Assembly (NCBI GenBank): GCA_028564925.1
Contig: CM053029.1
Span: forward strand, 32,770,025-32,834,024
Source of the DNA: Lithobates sylvaticus
Taxonomy: Eukaryota; Chordata; Amphibia; Anura; Ranidae
Reading direction: 5' to 3'
DNA: 64,000 bases
Program-made: the position numbers and the translations under genes
The notes under the pieces: generated by a model
Database searches by the model: none
What the model was told of the DNA's origin: nothing
Seen by the model: the letters and a program-made list of their open reading frames with translations, nothing else
Shown: piece by piece, positions 45,101 through 53,981 of the stretch
Numbering within the stretch: position 1 is the first letter of the stretch
Layout: every line of letters begins with the position of its first letter

Positions 45101-46650
45101 CGCCCTCTCCTCTCCTGTGTGTCTATGTCTCGGCAGCCTCTCACCCCTTTCCTCTCCTGTGTGCCTATGTCTCTGCAGCCTCTCACCCTCTCCTCTCCTG
45201 TGTGTCTATGTCTCTGCAGCCTCTCACCCCTCTCCTGTGTGTCTATGTCTCTGCAGCCTCTCACCCCTCTCCTCTCCTGTGTGTCTATGTCTCTGCAGCC
45301 TCTCACCCCTCTCTTCTCCTGTGTGTCTATGTCTCTGCAGCCTCTCCCCCCTCTCCTCTCCTGTGTGTCTATGTCTCTGCAGCCTCTCACCCCTCTCCTC
45401 TCCTGTGTGTCTATGTCTCTGCAGCCTCTCACCCCTCTCCTATGTGTCTATGTCTCTGCAGCCTCTCACCCCTCTCCTCCCCTGTGTGTCTATGTATCTG
45501 CAGCCTCTCACCCCTCTCCTCTTCTGTGTGTCTATGTCTCTGCAGCCTCTCACCCTCTCCTCTCCTGTGTGTCTATGTCTCTGCACCCTCTCACCCCTCT
45601 CCTCTCCTGTGTGTCTATGTCTCTGCATCCTCTCACCCCTCTCCTCTCCTGTGTGTCTATGTCTATGCAGCCTCTCACCCCTCTCCTCTCCTGTGTGTCT
45701 ATGTCTCTGCAGTCTCTCACCTTCTCTCCTCTCCTGTGTGTCTATGTCTCTGCAGTCTCTCACCTTCTCTCCTCTCCTGTGTGTCTATGTCTCTGCAGCC
45801 TCTCACCCCTCTCCTGTGTGTCTATGTCTCTGCAGCCTCTCACCCCTCTCCTCCCCTGTGTGTCTATGTATCTGCAGCCTCTCACCCCTCTCCTCTTCTG
45901 TGTGTCTATGTCTCTGCAGCCTCTCACCCCTCTCCTCTCCTGTGTGTCTATGTCTCTGCATCCTCTCACCCCTCTCCTCTCCTGTGTGTCTATGTCTATG
46001 CAGCCTCTCACCCCTCTCCTCTCCTGTGTGTCTATGTCTCTGCAGTCTCTCACCTTCTCTCCTCTCCTGTGTGTCTATGTCTCTGCAGTCTCTCACCTTC
46101 TCTCCTCTCCTGTGTGTCTATGTCTCTGCAGCCTCTCACCCCTCTCCTGTGTGTCTATGGCTCTGCAGTCTCTCACCCCTCTCCTCTCCTGTGTGTCTAT
46201 GTCTCTGCAGCCTCTCACCCCTCTCCTCTCCTGTGTGTCTATGTCTCTGCAGCCTCTCACCCCTCTCCTCTCCTGTGTGTCTATGTCTCTGCAGCCTCTC
46301 ACCCCTCTCCTCCCCTATGTGTCTATGTCTCTGCAGCCTCTCACCCCTCTCCTCCCCTGTGTGTCTATGTCTCTGCAGCCTCTCACCCCTCTCCTCTCCT
46401 GTGTGTCTATGTCTCTGCAGCCTCTCGCAGTTGCACAGAACAGAGAAAGTGAGGGGATGCAGAGATGCAGTCACACATTATAGGGGGGTGGGGAGAGCTT
46501 GCAGAGATATGGTTACACACGAGAACTAAGGGGAAGTTTTTATTAATAAAATAATATGTCTCTGCTTTCTAGATAGATACTGTAGATAGATAGATAATAT
46601 ATATGTTTAGTGCTCTTCATATATAATAAGTGACTTTTTTCTCTCTGCAG
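42130..46650 (+). other. Intron of glycosyltransferase copy 1
   Basis: GT at 42130 and AG at 46649-46650 preceded by 'ttttttctctctgcag'. The first part (42180-42410) is conserved in inverted orientation at 59293-59515 in copy 2's intron. 42690-43080 has repeat-like DNA of unknown type, 43095-46430 is a minisatellite, and 46560-46600 has a short (GATA)n run. The total size is 4.5 kb. Confidence 0.85.
43095..46430 (+). repeat. 43-bp minisatellite with splice-acceptor-like units
   Basis: About 77 units of 'tgtgtgtctatgtctctgca' plus 'gcctctcacccctctcctctcc', period 43, with many one- or few-base variants and some shortened units. Since 43 is not a multiple of three, the three frames rotate through the units and all stay open, which gives very long but meaningless frames (up to 830 codons on +). 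Nearly every unit has 'tatgtctctgcag' after a pyrimidine-rich run, resembling a 3' splice site, and the true acceptor lies only about 220 bp downstream. Variants are clustered, showing recent block duplication. Confidence 0.92.
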
Positions 46651-47108
46651 TTGACGATGATGAATTTGTGAACCCAGACGTGATTGTACAGTACATTACA
46701 GAATACGGATCCCCAGATACAATTCATGGTTTTCACTATCATAGGCCACCTGTCCTGCGTTGGACCAAATACAGCATCACAAAGACTCTGTACCCTCAGG
46801 AATATTATCCAGCATTTGTATCCGGTGGCGGTTTTCTGTTCCCAGGAGCCTCAGTGAACGGCTTGTACAATGCCTCCCTTCTACTCCCTGTTTTCCCATT
46901 GGACGACGTATATTTTGGATTTCTCTCCGTGGCGGCCAACCTAACCTTTCGGCATGAAAGTCGCTTCTACGTGACAGGATTAAAGTACGATGTGTGTAGG
47001 TACAAAGAAGCACTGGTGGTCCATGGTATTAATGCAGAGTTCATGGTGCGGATATGGCAGGAAGTACAGAACAGCGAATGCCCCAAGGTCAAAGTCACGC
47101 CAAGCTGA
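46651..47108 (+). CDS. Family-31 beta-1,3-glycosyltransferase copy 1, coding exon 2
   Basis: Joined to exon 1 the frame reads HIFK-VDDDEFVNPD, giving the DDD metal/nucleotide-sugar motif at residues 196-198. Next are YPQEYYPAFVSGGGFLFPG (family box with YP...SGGG), VFPLDDVYFGFLS (the EDV-like box with DD at about 278-279), and C310 within DVCRYKEALVVHG near the end. The protein stops after KVKVTPS at residue 346, a normal length for the family. Splicing keeps all the catalytic boxes, so the gene looks functional. The 3' UTR (47109-about 47460) also resembles the sequence flanking copy 2 and the third fragment. No polyadenylation signal could be fixed. Confidence 0.88.
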
Positions 47109-47460
47109 CAGACAGACGTACAGACAAGGGACTGCAGCAAGCAGGGAAAAAAAACTCATTGCTCAATACAAGGACTAAAACACATCTGACTGGATGGTGG
47201 AGGCTAAATAATGGATCCATATTTTTAGAATATTAATTATTTATGGGAAGGCAGATTGGAGGGTCCTTATGAGTCCCATATTGTGGCATTATTATTGCAT
47301 TTTTTATTTAAAGGAGATAATTGATTGAGCAAATATGGTGTCCAATACTGGGGCACTTTGCTGGATAAGACCTGTAAATTATGTGGTTACCGCATTTCTA
47401 TAGGACAACTTTTTTTTTTTAAATTTATATGTTTAAATGTATTAATCAATTTATGTTATT
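47109..47460 (+). other. 3' UTR and flank of copy 1
   Basis: Contains 'gctgacagacagacgtacag', 'aaacacatctgactggatgg' and 'ccaatactggggcactttgc', each found inverted near 56.6-57.3 kb and 53.2 kb. This shows that the duplicated unit extended past the stop codon. Confidence 0.75.
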
Positions 47461-47461
47461 T

Positions 47462-47875
47462 AACCACTTGCCGACCGACCAACAGTAATTTTACTGCTGA
47501 CCGGCAACTTGAGCAGGCACGCAGCAGCATGACCTGGGACCGCTGTGTCCACCAGACACAGCAGATTGCGGTGCTAAGTATTGGGCCGCTGTGATTGGCC
47601 CCAATACCACGTGATAGCTGTATGATCACATGTTACTTAGTAAACAGTGATGAATGGAATCCATTCATGAGATCAATGTTTACTACTGTGTGATCTGTGC
47701 TTGGCCCAGGTGCAATGTGATCACTGGTGACCAATCGCAGTACCCTGTACCATCTGATAGCTGTGGCCAATCACAGCATCACAATAGGAAAAAATAAGTC
47801 ATGAATGAAAGTCATTCATGACATTTTAAATAATTCCTGTTATAATGGTCATCACTGTAACAAGCAATCACAGAC
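47462..47875. repeat. Ranid-type repeat starting 'accacttgccgaccgacc'
   Basis: Non-coding interspersed repeat with 'gctgtgattggccccaatac' and inverted 'tgaatggaatccattcatga' words. No terminal repeats were identified. Confidence 0.5.
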
Positions 47876-47894
47876 CCCCCCCCCACCATCTACT

Positions 47895-49020
47895 CTTCTA
47901 GGAAGGCTTTCTACAAGATTTTGGAATAGGTCTACGGGGGTTTGTGCCTGTTTTTGAGGTCAGCAACTGTTGTTGAATGAGAATACCTAGCTCACAATTG
48001 ATGCTGTAATTCATCCCAAAGGTGTTCAGTAGGGGTCAGGTCAGGGCTCTATGTAGGACATTTTGAATTCCTCCACACCAAACTGGTCAAACCTTGTCCT
48101 TTTATTGAGCTGGTTCCATTCATCTGGGAAGGCTTCTCGCACAATTTTGAAGTGTTTCTGGGAGAATTTGTGCCCAATCAGCCAAAGGAACATTTGTCAG
48201 GTAAATGAAAAGACTTGGTTTACAAATGACATTCCAATTCCTTCCCAAAGGTGTTCAGTAGGGTTGAGATCAGGGCTCCATGCAGGCCACTCAAGTTCCT
48301 TCACACCAAACTGGTCAAACCATGTCTTTATGGATCTGATTGCATTCATCCAATCGGCCAAAGGAACATTTGTAAGGTACGAATGCTAAATGAGAAGACT
48401 TTGTTTTCAATTGACATTCCAATACATCCCAAAGGTGTACAGTAGGGTTGAGGTGAAGGCTCCATGCAGGCCACTCAAGTTCCTCCACACCAAGCTGGTC
48501 AAACCATGTCTTTATGGATCTGATTGCATTCATCTGGGAAGGCTTCCCACACAATTCTGAAGTGTGTCTGGGGGAATGTGTGTCCATTTAGCCAAAAGAA
48601 CATTTGTCAAGTACGAATGTTAAATTAACAGACTTGATTTACAACTGACGTTCCAGTTCATCCCAAAGGTGTTCAGTAGGGTTGAAGTCAGGGCTCTGTG
48701 TAGACCACCCAATTTCGTCCACACCAAACTGGTCAAACCATGTCCTTACAGAGCTGGATCCACTCATCTGGGAAAGCTTCCCACACAATTTTTTTAGTGT
48801 GTCTGGGGGAAATTGTGTCCATTCAGCCTAAAGCACATTTGGAAGTTCAGGTAGTGATGTTGGATAAGAAGACCTGGCGAGCAATTGATGTGTTCAGTAA
48901 GTTTGAGGTCAGGGCTCTGTACAGGATATTCAATTTCCTCCACACCAGATTGGTCAAAGCCTTTCTAGAGCTGACTTTGTGCACAGGGGCACAATCATGC
49001 TGGAACAAAATAGGGCCCTA
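47895..49020 (-). pseudogene. Tandemly amplified Tc1 transposase C-terminal segment
   Basis: About five copies, spaced 184-233 bp, of the reverse complement of a Tc1-type transposase 3' part. Each shows IKTWFDQLGVEELEWPAWS-like sequence (normally [20 protein letters not shown]), HLWDVLE and a piece of FPDEWNQ-like C-terminus, marked by 'tcccaaaggtgttcagtagg' near 48015, 48245, 48430, 48663 and 48888. The last copy runs into 'gtgcacaggggcacaatcat', the upstream CAPVH region. The copies have drifted and carry stops. It is a relic without terminal repeats in view. Confidence 0.78.
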
Positions 49021-49484
49021 ATAGCAATTTTTCTAAGTTTTTCTAAAATTATAGTAGGGCAAGTTGCATACAAATTGTGCTTAGCGGAGTTTATCATGAA
49101 AACAAATCTATCCCAAAAACAAGATCACTTGGACTTGCAGCGATTCACAAATTAAACAAGGCAAGATTTTTCTGCCTGGAATTACCATAGCAGCATTGAT
49201 GCCGCCATGGTCCACATTTATCTTCAATGTCTAGAGCTCCCAAATATTGAATTTTCATGAGCAAGACGGTAAATTGACCCCTGCACTCTAATGTTCTTTA
49301 GTACTGATATTGTTCTTCTCTAAAATGTGAATATTTATGGAAAGACATTCAGTTACTTTTATAACATTACACTTTTACAACTGTTCTTAATTCTAATAAA
49401 GATTATATTTTTCCATAAACATATCTGTGAATTCTTGTTAGTACACTAGTCTGTCTTTTTTGGTATTTAAAGTCGACCTCCAGC
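49021..49484. other. Spacer, no gene seen
   Basis: AT-rich unique-looking DNA with an AATAAA near 49396 ('ttctaataaagatt'). I cannot say whether it serves copy 1's transcript, which ends 2.3 kb upstream. Confidence 0.4.
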
Positions 49485-49876
49485 CAGGGCCGGACTGGCC
49501 TACCGGGATACCAGGAAATTTCCCGGTAGGCCGCCTGCCCTGGGGCCGCTTTAAGCTGTGGCTGACTGCAGCGCTCGCCTCCCTCGCTCTCTTTCTCATA
49601 TGTGTCACACACATAGCGGCATCTCCCGCGGTGTGTATCACAGAACAAACAGGAGCTGGGTCCGTGTTCGGCTGTGCTGTAGCAAGGTCCCGCCCCCCTA
49701 GACCGGCTTGTGTGATAGTAGATAGAACACTGATTGAATCAGTGTTTCGCCTATCACAAGAGCTGGTCTAGGGGGGCGGGACCTTGCTACAGCACAGCCG
49801 AACACGGACCCAGCTCCTGTTTGTTCCGTGACGCACACCACGGGAGATACCTGCTGTGTGTGATCGAGGCAATGCC
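49485..49876. mobile_element. hAT-like end (CAGGGCCGGACTGG) with long hairpin
   Basis: Starts CAGGGCCGGACTGGCCTACC, a hAT-type tip; the matching right end was not found. It contains a near-perfect hairpin: 49622-49731 pairs with 49741-49847 (arms of about 107-110 bp with 'caaggtcccgccccccta' and 'gtccgtgttcggctgtgctg'). Confidence 0.55.
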
Positions 49877-50460
49877 ATGGTGAGTGCCATGCACAGTGGA
49901 GCTGCATTTATATGCACAGTGGAGCTGCATTTATATGCCCAGTGGGGCCGCATTTATATGCCCAGTGGGGCCGCATTTATATGCACAGTGGGGCCGCATT
50001 TATATGCACAGTGGGGCCGCATTTATATGCACAGTGGGGCCGCATTTATATGCACAGTGGGGCTCTATTCATATGCACAGTGGGGCCGCATTTATATGCA
50101 CAGTGGAGCTGCATTTATATGCACAGTGGGGCCGCATTTATATGCCCAGTGGGGCCGCATTTATATGCACAGTGGAGCCGCATTTATATGCACAGTGGGG
50201 CCGCATTTATATGCACAGTGGGGCTCTATTCATATGCACAGTGGGGCCGCATTTATATGCACAGTGGGGCCGCATTTATATGCACAGTGGGGCTGTATTC
50301 ATATGCACAGTGGGGCCACATTTATATGCACAGTGGGGCTGTATTCATATGCACAGTGGGGACGCATTTATATGCACAGTGGGGACGCATTTATATGCAC
50401 AGTGGGGCCGCATTTATATGCACAGTGGGGCTGGATTTATATGCACAGTAATGCTGCATT
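49877..50460. repeat. 23-bp minisatellite (gcacagtggggccgcatttatat)
   Basis: About 25 units of 'gcacagtggggccgcattta' plus 'tat'. The ORFs made of HLYAQWGRIYMHSGAAFICT are the rotating frames of a 23-bp period. Confidence 0.92.
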
Positions 50461-50870
50461 TGATGCACACTGAGGCTGCATTCATGGGCACAGTAAGGCT
50501 GCATTCACAGGCACAGTAAAGCTGCATTTGATGAACAGTGAGGCTGCATTGATGGGCACAATGAGGCTACATTCATGGGCACAGGGAGGCTACATTCATG
50601 GGCACCATAAAGCTGCATTTGATGCACACTGAGGCTGCATTCATGGGCACAGTAAGGCTGCATTCACAGGCACAGTAAAGCTGCATTTGATGAACAGTGA
50701 GGCTGCATTGATGGGCACAATGAGGCTACATTCATGGGCACAGGGAGGCTACATTCATGGGCACCATAAAGCTGCATTTGATAGGCACAGTGAGGCTGCA
50801 TTGATGGGCACAGTGGGGCTGCATTGATGGGCACTGATAAAACTGCATTGATGGGCACTGATAAAGCTGC
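50461..50870. repeat. Degenerate relatives of the 23-bp repeat, block-duplicated
   Basis: Units such as 'ggctgcattcatgggcacag' and 'agctgcatttgatgaacagt'. A block of about 150 bp from 50453 reappears from about 50610, which shows a secondary duplication. Confidence 0.75.
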
Positions 50871-51040
50871 ATTGATCTCTTGTACCATGTCTCCAGTCTC
50901 TGACCATCTCCTGTACCATGTCTGCAGTCTCTGACCATCTCTTGTACCATGTCTGCAGTCTCTGACCATCTCTTGTACCATGTCTGCAGTCTCTGACCAT
51001 CTCCTGTACCATGTCTGCAGTCTCTGACCATCCCATGTAC
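50871..51040. repeat. 31-bp minisatellite (ctctgaccatctcttgtacc)
   Basis: Five to six units of 'tctctgaccatctcctgtac' plus 'catgtctgcag'. The minus-strand frames are periodic. Confidence 0.85.
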
Positions 51041-51179
51041 CAGTGGCGGCTGGTGCTCAAAATTTTTGGGTGGGCACAAACAAGCTGAAAAATACTTAAA
51101 AAAAACTTCATTTGCAGCCTCACTGTTCCCATCATATGCAGCCACTGTGCCTAGCAAATACAGCCACTGTGCCATCAAA

Positions 51180-51905
51180 TGCAACAGTGTGCTGTGTGGT
51201 GTAGTGAAGGTGTGCTGTGCAGTCTAGTGAAAGTGTGCTGTGCAGTGTAGTGGAGGTGTGATGTGTGGTGTAGTGGAGGTGTGCTGTGCTGTGCGGTGTA
51301 GTGGAGGTGTGCTGTGCGGTGTTGTGGAGGTATGCTATGTGGTGTAGTGGGGGTGTGGTGTAGGGGAATTGTGCTGTGCGGTGTAGTGGAGGTGTGCTGT
51401 GCAGTGTAGTGGGGGGGGTGCTGTAAGGGAGGTGTGCTGTGCGGTGTAGAGGAGGTGTGCTGTGCGGTGTAGTGGGGGTGTGCTGTGCGGTGTAGTGGGG
51501 GTGTGCTGTGCGGTGTAGTGGAGGTGTGCTGTGCGGTGTAGTGGGGGTTTGGTGTAGGGGAGGTGTGCTGTGCGGTGTAGTGGAGGTGTGCTGTACGGTG
51601 TAGTGGGGGTGTGGTGTAGGGGAGGTGTGCTGTGCGGTGTAGTGGGGGTGTGGTGTAGGGGAGGTGTGCTGTGCGGTGTAGTGGGGGTGTGGTGTAGGGG
51701 AGGTGTGCTGTGCAGTGTAGTGGGGGTGTGCTGTGCGGTGTAGTGGGGGTGTGGTGTAGGGGAAGTGTGCTGTGCGGTGTAGTGGGGGTGTGGTGTAGTG
51801 GGGGTGTGCTGTGCGGTGTAGTGGGGGTGTGGTGTAGGGGAGGTGTGCTGTGCGGTGTAGTGGAGGTGTGCTGTGCGGTGTAGTGGGGGTGTGGTGTAGA
51901 GGACG
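51180..51905. repeat. GT-rich minisatellite (ggtgtagtggaggtgtgctgtgc-like)
   Basis: Composite units of about 23 and 46 bp: 'gtgctgtgcggtgtagtggg' with and without an added 'ggtgtggtgtaggggag'. The minus-strand open frame (HYTAQHTSTTPHSTPPLH) is periodic. Confidence 0.88.
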
Positions 51906-52240
51906 CTGACGCTGTGCCCATTAAACGCAGCCACTATGCCCATCAACCGCTGCCACTGTGCCCAAACGCTGACGCTGTGCCCATTAAACGCAGCCACTAT
52001 GCCCATCAACCGCTGCCACTGTGCCCAAACGCTGACGCTGTGCCCATTAAACGCAGCCACTATGCCCATCAACCGCTGCCACTGTGCCCAAACGCTGACG
52101 CTGTGCCCATCAAATGCTGCCACTGTGCCCAAACGCTGACACTGTGCCCATTAAACGCTGCCACTATGCCCATCAACCGCTGCCACTGTGCCCAAACGCT
52201 GACGCTGTGCCCATCAAATGCTGCCACTGTGCCCATCAAA
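51906..52240. repeat. 63-bp minisatellite (cgctgacgctgtgcccatta)
   Basis: Five units, the first three nearly identical, built from 'cgctgacgctgtgcccatta', 'aacgcagccactatgcccat' and 'caaccgctgccactgtgccc'. The period of 63 keeps frames open. Confidence 0.88.
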
Positions 52241-52885
52241 CTCGTGTTATATTGTCCAAACGTTGTGTTAATGTTTAAACATTGATTTTGTTGGAAGTAC
52301 CAATAAATACAGCCTTATTGATAATTTGCATTTTTAAGAATAAGAATACCGCATGTTACATCTCCTGCTCACAACTGCTGCAAGCACTGAGCACATTATT
52401 CATATAAAAAAACCTGGCTGTTGGATACATTCTAAATAAAAAATAAAACATGGATCATATTGCTCAAGTCAACTAGTGAGTAAAGGGGTGCATTTTAGTA
52501 ATTTTCAATTGCCTAAAAATAGTTATTAGCTCCACACACTCCGCAGAGAACATTTGTGGACGCCCTCACCTTACTGCCGCTCCGCTCGGGCTGAGGAACG
52601 GAGCTGCCGACGTCACTTCCGGCTTTCCTCTGCTTCACGAAACCCGGAAGTGACCTCAGAGTTTAAACAACAATGCTCCCACCCGTAGAATCACAGTGAT
52701 TTTACGGGCGGAAGCTACTTGGCGTTCTGCATTGCGCCAAAAGGCAGGTTAAAATCCCGCAAATGACGCGCCATGTATGCAATCTTGTGATTGCATATAC
52801 GTGGCGCTTCCCATAGTGCACTGCGTCCGGCGCCACAGTGCACTATGTTAAATAACTTATTTTATTTATTTTTTTGGTGACTACA

Positions 52886-52912
52886 GGGGGGGGGGGGGGG
52901 GGGGGGGCGGCG
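52886..52912. repeat. Poly-G run
   Basis: More than 20 consecutive G near the right end of the hAT-like element. Its length is prone to assembly error. Confidence 0.8.
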
Positions 52913-52949
52913 CCCGGGCGCCCCTATGGACAGGCCGCCACTGAAGCTA

Positions 52950-53318
52950 CACAGACACTCACAAGGACATTGAAAGAAGCTCAAAACAGAATTCAACCAC
53001 ATTTCAGAAAGGATGAGCAAGCAATGAATCCCTTACTGAACAATGGGGTATTCCATACCTATTTTGTTTCTTTTTTTTAAATGACACAAATAGAGTAATA
53101 CATGTCAATATATAATAAAATTTAATAAATTAAATAAAGAAATATATATATATGATAGTTGTCCTATGGAATGGCCCGGAGTACATTTATTACCCACGTC
53201 ATTTAGAGATCTTATCCAGCAAAGTGCCCCAGCATTGGACACCATACTTGCTCAGTCAACTATCGCCTTTAAAAAAAAAAAAGTGCAATAACAATGCCAC
53301 AATATGGGGCTCATAAGG
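52950..53318 (-). pseudogene. Glycosyltransferase third copy, 3' flank, distal piece
   Basis: Contains 'gattcaaccacattt'-type sequence, 'ttatccagcaaagtgcccca' and 'gcattggacaccatacttgc' in the same order as 56820-57200 beside copy 2 and inverted relative to copy 1. It ends at GGGGCTCATAAGG, which is repeated at 56577-56589, where the matching sequence continues. It is non-coding flank of a third gene fragment. Confidence 0.7.
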
Positions 53319-53981
53319 TTAAATAAAATAATGTATCCGCGCTTAGGCCAAAGGGGAATTAAGGTGTGCAGCCTACCCTGCTAGGTCCCCAATAGGGGAC
53401 TAGAATGATAATAGTGCAAGTATAAGGGTAAATGGCGCTACCTATATAATGAAAGGCGACAGACCCTGTTCACTTGTTAGGTGCTATGTGCCTCTATAGT
53501 GACTAATAAAAGTGCATATACCAATAGTGCAATCCTAATAAAATTACCAATGTGCATATACCAGTGGTGCAAACCTCACTAGGTTGCCAAATAAATATGA
53601 ACTTGATATAAATAAATGTTTAAAAGTGATACATAAACCTTGATACTCCAATAACAAAAATGCAAGTATATAAAAAAAATTAAATAAATGTATATATAAA
53701 AATAGTCCCAAAAGTGTAAGACAAATATTAAATAATAAAAAATAGTTAAAATTATATGAAACAACCCCAAAAAAATAAATAAAAAAAAACGTGCCAAGTC
53801 CAAAAAATACATCAAAAAAATCAATCTAAGTCTTATGTGATAATGAAGTGCTTGGTGACGATAAACACAGGTACTAAATCCAGGTGACTTTTAAGTGCTC
53901 CCCCTCTTGGGTCCCCACTCACCAGCTCCAATAACCCCTACAGGGGTATCTCGCATAGCATATAGGCTTGATGTACCCAAG

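Larger units (their letters stand above)
51041..52943. mobile_element. hAT-like element CAGTGGCGGC...GCCGCCACTG with satellites inside
   Basis: The ends form the inverted pair CAGTGGCGGC and GCCGCCACTG, a hAT-type tip, but the flanking octamers (CCATGTAC and AAGCTACA) do not match, so the two ends may come from different insertions. Inside are a GT-rich minisatellite, a 63-bp minisatellite, an inverted pair 'gacgtcacttccggctttcc' / 'cacgaaacccggaagtgacc' near 52.6 kb, and a G-run. No transposase is present. Confidence 0.6.

Noticed and set aside
43091-46483. Very long open frames (up to 830 codons) of CVYVSAASHPSPLL type
   Set aside because: They follow from a 43-bp tandem repeat without stops. 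All three + frames and several - frames are open with the same rotating peptide, and the array lies within an intron.
49856-52285. Repetitive ORFs (HLYAQWGRIYM, HYTAQHTSTTPHS, NADAVPIKRSHYAHQPLPLC)
   Set aside because: They are products of the 23-, 46- and 63-bp minisatellites, open in several frames at once, with no start context or splice signals.
51041-52943. Clean single hAT insertion
   Set aside because: The tips match as inverted repeats, but the flanking octamers CCATGTAC and AAGCTACA differ, so a single intact event is not proven; reported at lower confidence.
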